DNA of 64,000 nt, from assembly GCF_002234595.1 (NCBI RefSeq), contig NZ_NMUL01000038.1, forward strand, positions 240,015-304,014, written 5' to 3'. This DNA comes from Amycolatopsis vastitatis. Its GTDB lineage: Bacteria > Actinomycetota > Actinomycetes > Mycobacteriales > Pseudonocardiaceae. Below, piece after piece: positions 1-8,389 of this stretch. Every line of letters starts with the position of its first letter. The stretch's first letter is position 1. Both the position numbers and the translations under genes were made by a program. Under the pieces are notes generated by a model. That model had not been told where the DNA came from. It worked only from the letters and a program-made list of their open reading frames with translations, and searched no databases.

Positions 1-1
1 C

Positions 2-1342
2 GACATCGAGGTCAAGAACAGCGAGATCGAGCAGGCGCGTCAGGAGCTGGAGGAGCGCGCCGGGCAGCTGACGGTGGCGTCGCAGTACAAGACCGAGTTC
101 ATGGCGAACATGTCGCACGAGCTGCGGACGCCGCTGAACAGCGCGCTGATCCTGGCGAAGCTGCTGTCCGAGAACCCGGAAGGGAACCTGACGGAGAAGC
201 AGATCCAGTTCGCGAAGACGATCTACGCGGCCGGGTCGGACCTCCAGCAGCTGATCAACGACATACTGGACCTGGCGAAGGTCGAGGCGGGCCGGCTGGA
301 CATGCAGATGTCCGACATCACGCTGCCGGAGCTGGTGGACTACGTCGAGTCGCTGTGCCGGCCGCTGACCGCGGACAAGGGCCTCGAGTTCGCCGTCCAC
401 ATCGACCCGCCGGTGCCCGGCAGCGTCCACACCGACGAGCACCGCCTCCAGCAGATCTTGCGCAACCTGCTGTCGAACGCGGCGAAGTTCACCGACGAGG
501 GCGGCGTCCGGCTGCACATCCGGGCCGCCGACCCGGCCGAGGTGGAGCAGGAATCGCTGAAGAACGCGCCGGGCATCATCGCGTTCGCCGTCGAGGACAC
601 CGGGATAGGGATCCCGGAAGAGAAGCTCGCGGTCATCTTCGAGGCGTTCCGCCAGGCGGACGGCACAACGAGCCGCAAGTACGGCGGCACGGGCCTGGGC
701 CTGAACATCAGCCAGCAGCTGACGGAGCTGCTGGGCGGCGAGCTGCGCGTGGTGAGCGAACCGGGCGTGGGCAGCACGTTCACGCTGTACCTCCCGGTGG
801 CGGCGGCCAACCTGGTCGACCCGGTGACGGCGTTGTCGACCCCCCGGCTGCCGGCGGTGCCGAGCACGGTCGTGGTGGCGGCCCCGGACATCGCCCCGAA
901 GCGCTTCCACGGCGAGAAGGTGCTGATCGTCGACGACGATTTGCGCAACGTGTTCGCCCTGGCCGCGGTCCTGGAGCAGGCGGGCCTGGAGGTGATCTAC
1001 GCGGAGACGGGCGTCGACGGCATCCGGGCGTTGGAGCGCAACGAGGACACGGCACTGGTCCTGATGGACGTGATGATGCCGGAACTGGACGGAAACGCGA
1101 CGATCGCAGCCATCCGAGCGGAGGCGGCCAACGCCGACCTCCCGGTGATCGCGGTGACGGCCAAGGCCACGGCGGAGGACCGCGCCCGCACCCTGGCCAG
1201 CGGCGCGGACGACTACATCACCAAACCGGTGGACACGGACAAGCTGCTGGACGTGATAGCGGCGTCCCTGGAGGCGGACGCCGCTTCCCTCGATGGAGCG
1301 GGTGACGGGAATCGAACCCGCGTAGCTAGTTTGGAAGACTAG
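2..1342 (+). CDS. Hybrid sensor histidine kinase/response regulator, 3' part only
   Basis: The frame is open from the window edge, so the N-terminal input domains are missing. The visible 446 residues begin with a helical linker rich in E, Q and R, as after a HAMP domain. A HisKA dimerisation helix follows with the phospho-accepting His in SHELRTP (visible residue ~39). The HATPase domain shows the N box (NLLSNAAKF), G1 (DTGIGIP), an F box and G2 (GGTGLGL). A C-terminal receiver domain has acidic VDDD, the phospho-acceptor Asp in LMDVMMPE and the Lys of TKP. It should autophosphorylate and relay to its own receiver. The last ~16 codons lie antisense inside tRNA-Gly and give the residues GDGNRTR, typical of a tRNA read backwards; no stop occurs before it. 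Confidence 0.93.
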   Translation, partial: DIEVKNSEIEQARQELEERAGQLTVASQYKTEFMANMSHELRTPLNSALILAKLLSENPEGNLTEKQIQFAKTIYAAGSDLQQLINDILDLAKVEAGRLDMQMSDITLPELVDYVESLCRPLTADKGLEFAVHIDPPVPGSVHTDEHRLQQILRNLLSNAAKFTDEGGVRLHIRAADPAEVEQESLKNAPGIIAFAVEDTGIGIPEEKLAVIFEAFRQADGTTSRKYGGTGLGLNISQQLTELLGGELRVVSEPGVGSTFTLYLPVAAANLVDPVTALSTPRLPAVPSTVVVAAPDIAPKRFHGEKVLIVDDDLRNVFALAAVLEQAGLEVIYAETGVDGIRALERNEDTALVLMDVMMPELDGNATIAAIRAEAANADLPVIAVTAKATAEDRARTLASGADDYITKPVDTDKLLDVIAASLEADAASLDGAGDGNRTRVASLED

Positions 1343-1367
1343 GGCTCTACCATTGAGCTACACCCGC
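1294..1367 (-). tRNA. tRNA-Gly(TCC)
   Basis: The minus strand folds into a full cloverleaf. The acceptor GCGGGTG pairs with CACCCGC, the D arm contains AGCTCAATGGTAGAGC, the anticodon loop is CTTCCAA (TCC) and the T arm is CGGGTTCGATTCCCG. A 3' CCA is encoded at 1294-1296. It converges with the upstream sensor kinase, whose stop codon lies inside the tRNA. Confidence 0.97.
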
Positions 1368-1446
1368 GTGCCCCCGGAAGGACCCGGGTGCAACGCTAGC
1401 TTAGCGTGACCCGCTAGGCTGATCACACACCCCCCTGGGGGTGCAC

Positions 1447-1523
1447 CGGGATGTGGCGCAGCTTGGTAGCGCATCCGCTTTGGGAGCGGAGGGTCGCAGG
1501 TTCAAATCCTGTCATCCCGACCA
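1447..1523 (+). tRNA. tRNA-Pro(TGG), with encoded CCA; attachment target of the island
   Basis: Acceptor CGGGATG pairs with CATCCCG, the anticodon loop TTTGGGA reads TGG, and the T arm is GCAGGTTCAAATCCTGT. An encoded CCA ends at 1523. A tyrosine integrase gene starts its 3' end only ~95 bp downstream and points toward the tRNA, the usual arrangement when an element has integrated into a tRNA 3' end. I could not find a second copy of the tRNA 3' end within the window. Confidence 0.97.
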
Positions 1524-1549
1524 GTATTACTGCTTTGACCAGCGAAAAC

Positions 1550-1580
1550 GGCGGGACTCCTCGTTCGCAGGAGTCCCGCC
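1550..1580. terminator. Bidirectional stem-loop between tRNA-Pro and integrase
   Basis: A perfect 12-bp inverted repeat (GGCGGGACTCCT / AGGAGTCCCGCC) with a 7-nt loop. It sits between the tRNA 3' end and the convergent integrase stop and can end transcription from both sides. On the minus strand it is followed by a short T run. Confidence 0.7.
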
Positions 1581-1617
1581 GTCTCAGTTTCCGTCTCAGT
1601 ACAAGCCGTTATACGGC

Positions 1618-3087
1618 TCAAACCACCGCACGCAAGCCGGGCGGCTCCTCGTCGTCGTGGCCGTCCGCTGACGTCTTCGCGGCGTCCAGCAGTCGCTGCA
1701 GCTGGTCGATCAGCGAAGCGGCGTCCGGCTGCACGACGGGCGTCGGCGAGGGTGCCGGCGGCGCGTCGCTCCACAGGAAGTTCTCGACCTGGTCAGCAAT
1801 CTCGGCGACAACTTCGGTCGGCACGTGCATGTACCGTTTCGCGACCGACGCGTCGCCCCAGCCCATCACTTCCATGATCGCGGGCAGCGGAACCTTCAGG
1901 ACCAGCAGCATCGTCGCCGCGGTGTGCCGCGCGTCGTGGAGCCGGGCGTCACGAACATTGGCCTCGGCCAGCAGCGTCTTCCACTCGTCATGGTCGGCGC
2001 GGGGGTCAATCGGTCGGCCAGTGGGCTGGGTGAACACCCATCCGCCGTCGTGCCACTCGGTGCCGGCGAACTCGCGTTCTACGTCCTGTGCCGCCTTGTG
2101 CTTGCGCAGTAGTCCGAGCAGCGGCCGGGGAATGCCGACGGTGCGGCGCCCGGCCTTCGACTTCACGTCGACTTCGCGAAGCCCGCCGCCGCGGCGCTTC
2201 GGGCAGGAGCTGGCATGCCGTACACAGTCCGACGGACAGCGCGGCGGACAGCTGGCGTGCCGAGTGCACGTCGGCGGGCACGGTGCGACCTTGTGAAGCC
2301 GCTCACCACACCGATGCGGGTCGCCGCAGCCGTGCTTCCACTTGTACCGCTGGAGCTGGCGAGGCGTACGGAGCAGGCCAGCGTCCAAATCGAGCCGCGA
2401 CCACTTCAGGCCGAGCGCTTCACCGCGCCGCAGGCCGAGCGCGAGAGCGATCACGAATCGTGCGCCGTTGCGCCGGCCTCGAGCGGCAGCCAGGACTCGC
2501 TTCGCCTCGGCCGCGGTCAGCGGGATGATCTCGTCCTCGTCGACGCGCGGCGGCTTCGCGAGCTTCGCCGGATTCTTGGTCAGGTGCCCGCGGTCGACCG
2601 CCACACCGAAGGCTGTCTTCGCTGTGCGGTGGACCTGGTGTGCCGTTCCGGGCTTCGCCCCGGCGTCGGCCATCTTCGCGTAGAGCTTCTCCAGGTGCTC
2701 CGGCTCCAGCCTGCGCAGGCGGTGTGCGCCGAGCCCGGGAATCAGGTGCTTGTAGACCGCGACGCGGTAGCCGGCGAGCGTGGTTTCTCGCACGGACGGC
2801 GCCGCCACATTCTCGACCCAGTGCGTTAGCCACAGCTCGACCGTCCATGCCCTGGAGCCAGGTTTCGGAGCGATGCCGGCGTCTCGTTGCCGCTCGAGCT
2901 CACGAACTGCGGCGATCACTTCAGCCTCGGTCTTGCGCTCGACGTGCCGACGGTCCGGCTTCCCATTGTCGAGAACTCCCATCGTGACGCGACCGTGCCA
3001 CTTCCCGTCCTGACCGAGGTAAATACTGCTCGCCCCGTTCGGTGCGCGCGAACCTTCAATGCGTTTCCTGCGCGGCATGGTCAGCAC
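1618..3087 (-). CDS. int: Tyrosine site-specific integrase with Cys-rich insertion
   Basis: 489 aa, a typical length for actinomycete integrative elements. An N-terminal AP2-like arm-binding region is followed by a SAM-like core-binding domain (~80-165) and a catalytic domain. The catalytic Arg is in LALGLRRGEALGL (~residue 219), the HxxR box in LHDARHTA (~380) and the nucleophile Tyr in RYMHVP (~418). Between the Arg box and the middle of the domain lies an insertion (~245-300) with eight Cys and several His, possibly metal-binding. The GTG start overlaps the excisionase stop by 7 bp; an ATG three codons later (3078) is an alternative. It should recombine attP with the adjacent tRNA-Pro. Confidence 0.93.
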   Translation of the reverse strand: MLTMPRRKRIEGSRAPNGASSIYLGQDGKWHGRVTMGVLDNGKPDRRHVERKTEAEVIAAVRELERQRDAGIAPKPGSRAWTVELWLTHWVENVAAPSVRETTLAGYRVAVYKHLIPGLGAHRLRRLEPEHLEKLYAKMADAGAKPGTAHQVHRTAKTAFGVAVDRGHLTKNPAKLAKPPRVDEDEIIPLTAAEAKRVLAAARGRRNGARFVIALALGLRRGEALGLKWSRLDLDAGLLRTPRQLQRYKWKHGCGDPHRCGERLHKVAPCPPTCTRHASCPPRCPSDCVRHASSCPKRRGGGLREVDVKSKAGRRTVGIPRPLLGLLRKHKAAQDVEREFAGTEWHDGGWVFTQPTGRPIDPRADHDEWKTLLAEANVRDARLHDARHTAATMLLVLKVPLPAIMEVMGWGDASVAKRYMHVPTEVVAEIADQVENFLWSDAPPAPSPTPVVQPDAASLIDQLQRLLDAAKTSADGHDDEEPPGLRAVV

Positions 3088-3332
3088 CGCCCCGCTTCAG
3101 CGATAAGCCGCTCGATGTAGGCGGTCAGCTCATCGGCCGGCACTCGCCTGTAGCGACCGACCAGGACGCTGGGTACAACCTTGTCCTTCATGAGCGCGAA
3201 CATGGTGGTACGGCTGACTGCGAGCCGGTCGGCGGCCTGTTCGACCGTCAACATCTCCCGAGGACCCGTCGAGCCTTGACCCGGGCTCACATCTTTCGCC
3301 ACATGCAACGATGGGTGTTCTGTGTTCGACAT
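3081..3332 (-). CDS. xis: Excisionase / MerR-type helix-turn-helix protein
   Basis: 83 aa. The core MLTVEQAADRLAVSRTTMFA is the HTH_17 excisionase fold, followed by the wing VVPSVLVGRYRRVPADEL. It lies directly upstream of the integrase and overlaps its start, so the two are translationally coupled, as in many actinomycete int-xis pairs. Its expected role is directing the integrase toward excision. The start ATG at 3332 gives a 26-residue tail before the HTH. Confidence 0.85.
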   Translation of the reverse strand: MSNTEHPSLHVAKDVSPGQGSTGPREMLTVEQAADRLAVSRTTMFALMKDKVVPSVLVGRYRRVPADELTAYIERLIAEAGRC

Positions 3333-3749
3333 GCAAAGAACCGTACTTTAAATCCAAAGGATTGAGGAGACTAATTCTCAGTTCATTTCTTCGCTCCAAT
3401 TTCCCAATTCTCACACGTCGAACGTGTTGCTGGTAAATCGCGAAAATTTGCGCAGAGCACGCGGTGACCACTCCAGCCGTGGGGACGTCGGTCGCGGCCG
3501 GAGCGCCGACAACCAAGTGGGGGCACCCGCGGCGACCCGACCGGCTTCGCCACGGAACACCAAACGCGCAAGCTCCGCCTCGCAAAAGCGCACGTCCACG
3601 CCACTGAGATCTGCTACCGCTGGTCAGCTTGCCCTGGCCGTGATGTAGCAGTTGGAGGTGCCCAACTACTCTCACCACGTGCGAATATTCATCAAGGGTC
3701 AGCTTCGACAGCCCGCCGGTATCTCGTCTATCCACCGAGCCTGCCAGCG
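3333..3749. other. AT-richer intergenic region, no convincing gene
   Basis: 417 bp between the divergent excisionase and first pentapeptide gene. The part 3333-3440 is much AT-richer than the surroundings and probably holds the xis promoter. The part 3630-3749 is shared with 8390-8503 upstream of the second pentapeptide gene, including the motif GTGCGAATATT (~3678 and ~8434), and probably contains the common promoter. Short open frames here show no coding character. Confidence 0.5.
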
Positions 3750-5720
3750 ATGACGACTACGGACTCGGCACGCAGCGAGGACTGGCCAAGATGCGTGAAG
3801 ATCCTCGGGGAGCCAGACGATCGGTGTCGTGGAGTTCAGATCGACGGCTTCGACCGCTGTCTCGCGCACCTGGACCCAACGGAACTCAACACCTTCCTCT
3901 CGGGGCTCTTCCCTGGAGCTGACCTCGACGTTCGCGGTACCGCTTTCGATTCGCAGTTGCTCAGGCAGCTCATGCAGGCTGTCACAACACACAGCTCGTC
4001 ACCTCCAAGGGCGGAACTCCGTCGCTCTGACTTCCGCGGCGCGACCTTCGCCCAGGGTGCCGGTTTTGGCCGCGCGAACTTCGCTGAGGGCGCCGACTTC
4101 CGTGGCGCAACCTTCACCCAAGGCGGCTACTTCGGTGGCGCAACCTTCGCTGAGGGCGCCTACTTCAGCGGCGCAACCTTCACGCAAGACGCCTACTTCA
4201 GCGGTGCAACCTTCACCAAGTACACTTCCTTCAAAGACGCGACCTTCGCCCAGGACTCGTACTTCGACCACGCGACCTTCACCAAGAACATCTCCTTTTC
4301 CGGCGCGACCTTCACCGAGGACGCCTCCTTCTCCGGTGCGACCTTCACTAAGAACGCCGACTTCGAAGCCGCGACCTTCACTGAGGGCGGCTACTTCAAC
4401 GGCGCAACCTTCACTAAGACCGCCTTCTTCAGAGGCGCGACCTTCACCGAGGACGCCTACTTCAACGACGCGACCTTCACTGAGGGCGCCTACTTTGGCG
4501 AGGCGACTTTCACCAAGAAGGTCTCCTTCAGCGGGGCAACTTTCTCCAGATGCGAACGCCTGGGTCCGCTAACGGCTGAACAGCTCGACGTCTGCGGGAC
4601 GCAGTTTGGGGTCGCCGTCGTCGTCGAGGCCGAGGCTGGCGAGGTCTCTTGTCAGCGGGCGCGGTTCTCCGGAGGCGTGGAACTGCGGGTTCGACATGGC
4701 CGGGTCGACCTCGCTGAAGTCCTGTTCGGAGCAGCTTCGTCGCTCGGTCCATCAGCGTCAGCACGCGCTACAGAAGCGAAGGTCAAGAGCTGGCGTGAGA
4801 AGAACAACGCCATTGATCACCGTCCGGTACTGACGTCTCTTCGCGGGACCGACGTGTCAGAACTGGCACTTACCGACGTTGATTTGCGATGGTGTCGCTT
4901 CGCGGGGGCGCATCACCTGGACAAGCTGCGCATCGAGGGCGACAGTCCGTTCCCGCAGCCGCCGCGGCGAGTGCGAGCCTTGGGGCGGCCTAGACGGCAG
5001 GTGATATTCGAAGAGCATCCATGGCGAGCTCAGCGGATGCCGAAGTCAGGGTGGCTTGCTTCTGGCCCGTTCGACACTGAGCAGGTGGAGCAGGTTGGGC
5101 CGGGGCGGCTGGCTGCACTGTATCGCTCGTTGCGCAAAGCGCTAGAGGACGGCAAGAACGAGGCAGGCGCCGGGGACTTCTACTTCGGTGAACAAGAGGC
5201 CCGCCGACGTGCCGTCGGAACGTCATTCGTCGAGCGGGCGGTGCTCTGGGCGTACTGGTTGATCTCCGGATACGGGCAGCGTGCATCACGCGCCATTACC
5301 GCGCTTGTTGGGATAGTCGCCGTGCTGGCTGTTGTACTGATCACGTGCGGCCTGCCCGTGGCTGGGCCGACGTCGCAGTCCACGACGGTGACTCGCGCAG
5401 TACCTGGCGGTGGCCAGGAGACCGTCACTACCTCCAGGGACGTTGCGCCACAGCTGCCGCCAGGGGATGCCCGGTGGACCCTTGACCGCGTCGACACTTC
5501 GGTGCGCATCGCCCTGGGGGCGGTCGCGTTCCGGGACGCCGGCCAGAAACTGACATCAGTAGGGACCTGGGCGGTCATGGTGGCCCGCTTCGTCGGCCCG
5601 ATCCTGCTCGCTCTGGCCGCGCTCGCCGTGCGCGCCCGGGTAAAACGATGACAGACCGGAATGAGCTTCTGATCCGTAGTTTTAGCGCTGACCTGCGGAT
5701 AGTCGGCGGCCTGGGCATCG
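3630..5720 (+). repeat. Left copy of ~2 kb duplication (promoter, pentapeptide gene and 3' flank)
   Basis: Sequence from about 3630 to 5720 resembles 8390-10350. The shared part includes upstream DNA around GTGCGAATATT, the whole pentapeptide-repeat gene and about 70 bp after the stop (ATGACAGACCG then TTCTGATCC and ATAGTCGGC). The copies differ by point changes and by the number of pentapeptide coils. A direct duplication of this size could recombine and delete the intervening NACHT gene. Confidence 0.8.
3750..5651 (+). CDS. Membrane-anchored pentapeptide-repeat protein (paralog 1)
   Basis: 633 aa. The N-terminus has a C-x10-C-x10-C-x2-H array (residues ~15-40), a possible zinc site. Residues ~89-267 are pentapeptide repeats in an 11-residue variant, with units such as ATFTEGAYFGG (Pentapeptide_3-like), predicting a right-handed quadrilateral beta-helix. 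A conserved linker contains LYRSLRKALEDGKNEA and DFYFGEQEARRR, then TM1 (~513-537), an extracytoplasmic Thr/Pro-rich loop and TM2 (~607-626) ending in RVKR. This architecture is known in actinomycete pentapeptide proteins, but no activity is established. The ATG start matches paralog 2. It faces the NACHT gene convergently. Confidence 0.88.
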   Translation: MTTTDSARSEDWPRCVKILGEPDDRCRGVQIDGFDRCLAHLDPTELNTFLSGLFPGADLDVRGTAFDSQLLRQLMQAVTTHSSSPPRAELRRSDFRGATFAQGAGFGRANFAEGADFRGATFTQGGYFGGATFAEGAYFSGATFTQDAYFSGATFTKYTSFKDATFAQDSYFDHATFTKNISFSGATFTEDASFSGATFTKNADFEAATFTEGGYFNGATFTKTAFFRGATFTEDAYFNDATFTEGAYFGEATFTKKVSFSGATFSRCERLGPLTAEQLDVCGTQFGVAVVVEAEAGEVSCQRARFSGGVELRVRHGRVDLAEVLFGAASSLGPSASARATEAKVKSWREKNNAIDHRPVLTSLRGTDVSELALTDVDLRWCRFAGAHHLDKLRIEGDSPFPQPPRRVRALGRPRRQVIFEEHPWRAQRMPKSGWLASGPFDTEQVEQVGPGRLAALYRSLRKALEDGKNEAGAGDFYFGEQEARRRAVGTSFVERAVLWAYWLISGYGQRASRAITALVGIVAVLAVVLITCGLPVAGPTSQSTTVTRAVPGGGQETVTTSRDVAPQLPPGDARWTLDRVDTSVRIALGAVAFRDAGQKLTSVGTWAVMVARFVGPILLALAALAVRARVKR

Positions 5721-5957
5721 GGGGCACGAGTGGCAGCAAACCGGGCATGATCGGCACGGGTGCACAGCAGTTCGTGGACCAGAAGGTGGACCAAGATCCC
5801 GGCTCGCTCAGCGACCGGATTGCAGCACAGGGCGACCGTCGCCACAGCGCAAGGTTCCGCTTGACGACTGCGCGACGGTCCCGCACAATTCGAACACGCG
5901 TTCGATCAATGACTTGGATTGTTCGTGGCTTCCCGCGCGGGCGTCTCGGGTCAGAAA

Positions 5958-8072
5958 TTAGGCGTCTACCGTGGAGAGTGGCGGGGCGAGCCGGTCCTGC
6001 AGTGTCACGTGGCGGAACTGGTAGGTGGGGCCGACGGTGCGTAGGAGGTGCCGGGCGCGCGCGTCTTCGAGGAAACGGCCGAGCAGCAGCGGCGTGCGCC
6101 AGCGGATCCGGAAGTAGATCTGGCTCAGGATGACCAGCCACGCCTCGGTCGAAAAGAGCCCCATCAAGAGCCCGAACGCCACATAGAGGCTGCGCGCAAG
6201 GATGTCAGGAAGATGGCCATTATTGCCCGCACTAACTGCCAGTCCTAGCAGCAAGCCTAAGCTGAGCTTGACGGCGAGGTCGGCTCGCCAGAGCCCATGC
6301 GGCCGCATGGCAGCGGGCGGATCGATCCAGTCCGACATGATCGCAATCACGGCACCAGCGAGGGTAATGCAGGCGAAGAGGATCCCGCGGAGCACGTCGG
6401 AAAAGATGAGTGCCATCACGACGCCGCCCATGACGTCGACGAGGACGATGGCGATAAGCCTGATGAAGATGACCCCGAGGGTGAATGTCGAGACGAAGTC
6501 GCCCCACATGGTGCGCCAACTGGACACCTTACCGACTGTCGTCGGCCTGACCCCTGGGAACCATCCCGCCGCGGCCCCGAACAGCGTGCCGAAACCGAGC
6601 CCTCCCACCGCGGCAACGAGAAACCCGTGCACGGCTGCGTCCGCGAAGCTGGAGCTGGAGCTGGAGCTGAGTGAGAGTCCCACGACGGCCAAGGTACCCA
6701 CGAGAGCAGCTCCGGCCGCAGCACCAAACAGTGCGCTGATGACGATACGTTTCGGGCGTGGGATCCAGTTCGGGAGGTCCCACCGGACGAAGTCGCGGGA
6801 ACCGTGGTCCCGCAGGTGGGTGGCGAGCATGGTCATCGCGCGGTGGGCGACGTCGGGCGAGTACCGGGGCGGCGGCTGCGCCGGACGGGCGGTGTAGGCG
6901 GCGGTGATGGCCTGGTCGAGCAGGTGCTGGGTGATGTCGTCCGGGCGGGGGAACCGGACGGTGTCGAGGAGTTCGTCCGGCGTGTGCCCGGCGGCCGCGA
7001 CCGGGTAGACGTCGCGGACGAGGGTGATGGTCAGCGGGCTGGTCAGGGCCTGGGCGACGACGCTGCCGGGCTGGTCGGTCAGCGTGTCGATCAGCTTCCG
7101 CCAGTGGGGCGGCGCGGGGTCGGTGAGCGTCTGCACGAGGTGTTCGGCGGCGTCGGACGCGGTCAGCGGTTTGAGTTCCAGGGCGACGGCACCGGCCAGG
7201 ACGTGGTCGCGGGCCGCTTCGACGAGTTCGTCGGTGCGGGTGAGCAGGACCAGCCGCGAGGTGGCCTGCCTGCTGAGGGCCTGAAGGGCCACCGAGCGCA
7301 CGGCCTGTGGCATCTCGTCGAGCCCATCGAGGAACACCGAGACGCGTTCGGCGTTCAGGAGCGCGGTCGCCCGGGCCCGGCCCCGGCGGCCGGCTAGCGG
7401 AGGCAGCTCGGTGAGCTTCGTGGTGAGCCATTCCTGAAGCGGAGTGGTCGTGGGATCCCAGTCCTGCAAGGTGAACAGCACAGGGACGGGAATCGCGGCG
7501 CGGTTGACGGACTGTTCGCGGTAGCGCAGCGCGTCCAGGAGCAGCAGGACGGCCGCCGAGGTCTTGCCGCTGCCGGCGCCTCCGGCGAGGATGAGCCGTC
7601 CGGACGCGAGGCCGCCGTAGACGCGGTGCAGAGTGCGGTGTGTCCCTTCGCGCAGCTGCCGCGCGGTGACGCGTTCGATGCCGGGCAAGGGCTCGAACCC
7701 TGGCCGTCCCCCGGTGGCGGCGGCGAGCGGCCCGGCGACGGGCTCACCGCAACGCTGCCACCGGATGGGCAGCGGCGTGGCCTGGAGCAGTCCTCGTTCG
7801 ACGGCGGCGTCCTGCCACTGAACCCGCACGGCCGTGGCGATGACGTCGGTGAGCCCGTCGAGGTCGTGCACGGGAGTCCGCCCGGAGCCGGCACGCGCGT
7901 TCCCGACCTGCCAGAGGGTGAGCAGAATCCCAGCGGCGGCGAGGACGAACTGCCCGTACCCGCTGGCGTTGCCGCGTTCAGTGGGGTCGAGGAGCGTCAC
8001 CTGCAGGACCCACCACCCAAGCCCCCCAACGACCATGACGGCGCCGACGACCCACCACCACTTCCGCATCAT
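5958..8072 (-). CDS. NACHT-type NTPase with N- and C-terminal membrane segments
   Basis: 704 aa. Two N-terminal hydrophobic segments (~5-27, ~40-57) precede a STAND/NACHT module: Walker A GGAGSGKTS (~165), Walker B SVFLDGLDEMP (~247) and a sensor-like LLTRTDEL. Residues ~435-640 hold several more membrane spans. The tail TYQFRHVTLQDRLA resembles the 'F.H...Q..LA' end of bacterial NACHT proteins. A run of Ser (~460) is coded by short GCTGGA repeats. Bacterial NACHT ATPases include anti-phage effectors, but membrane forms of unknown function also exist, so defence is an inference. It lies antisense between two pentapeptide paralogs in the integrated island, which supports an accessory role. Confidence 0.85.
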   Translation of the reverse strand: MMRKWWWVVGAVMVVGGLGWWVLQVTLLDPTERGNASGYGQFVLAAAGILLTLWQVGNARAGSGRTPVHDLDGLTDVIATAVRVQWQDAAVERGLLQATPLPIRWQRCGEPVAGPLAAATGGRPGFEPLPGIERVTARQLREGTHRTLHRVYGGLASGRLILAGGAGSGKTSAAVLLLLDALRYREQSVNRAAIPVPVLFTLQDWDPTTTPLQEWLTTKLTELPPLAGRRGRARATALLNAERVSVFLDGLDEMPQAVRSVALQALSRQATSRLVLLTRTDELVEAARDHVLAGAVALELKPLTASDAAEHLVQTLTDPAPPHWRKLIDTLTDQPGSVVAQALTSPLTITLVRDVYPVAAAGHTPDELLDTVRFPRPDDITQHLLDQAITAAYTARPAQPPPRYSPDVAHRAMTMLATHLRDHGSRDFVRWDLPNWIPRPKRIVISALFGAAAGAALVGTLAVVGLSLSSSSSSSFADAAVHGFLVAAVGGLGFGTLFGAAAGWFPGVRPTTVGKVSSWRTMWGDFVSTFTLGVIFIRLIAIVLVDVMGGVVMALIFSDVLRGILFACITLAGAVIAIMSDWIDPPAAMRPHGLWRADLAVKLSLGLLLGLAVSAGNNGHLPDILARSLYVAFGLLMGLFSTEAWLVILSQIYFRIRWRTPLLLGRFLEDARARHLLRTVGPTYQFRHVTLQDRLAPPLSTVDA

Positions 8073-8202
8073 GCCGGATCAGTCGCACGGCGAACGCGAG
8101 TTGTGACGCTTCGCCGGGAATTCGTGCGATCCCGAGGCCTTGGACGAACGGACGGGCGCGGCAGTCGACGCCTTCCGCCGACATACCTCGCCCGCTCGTG
8201 GG

Positions 8203-8275
8203 TGGATCCGAGGGGAATCGAACCCCTGACCCCGCCTTGCAAAAGCGCAGGCCTATCCCATCGGGGAACGGCTAC
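8203..8275 (-). pseudogene. Degenerate tRNA-Ala(TGC)-like sequence
   Basis: The minus strand is 73 nt with a canonical T arm (AGGGG, TTCGATT, CCCCT), discriminator A and an anticodon loop TTTGCAA. The acceptor pairs at 5 of 7 positions (GTAGCCG with CGGATCC), but the D stem pairs at only two positions and the terminal CCA reads CCC. It therefore looks like a decayed or hybrid tRNA-Ala, possibly the attachment-site remnant of an earlier integration, rather than a working tRNA. Confidence 0.55.
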
Positions 8276-8389
8276 GACTGGTCGACCTGGCTCAAGCTGT
8301 GTCTGGGCTGGCTTGACAGCATCCTCGTGACGGGTGTTCGCAGTCATCGTGATCGTCATTGATCAACTTCATGGCGACCCTCTCGCCGT

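Noticed and set aside
3383..3735. Small genes in the xis-pentapeptide gap
   Set aside because: Overlapping short frames on both strands without ribosome sites; part of the region is a duplicated promoter.
4017..4560. CRISPR-like or tandem DNA repeat array in the pentapeptide gene
   Set aside because: The 33-bp periodicity is the coding of 11-residue pentapeptide units; there are no spacers or conserved direct repeats.
8203..8275. Functional tRNA-Ala
   Set aside because: D stem does not form and the CCA end is altered; kept only as a tRNA-like relic.
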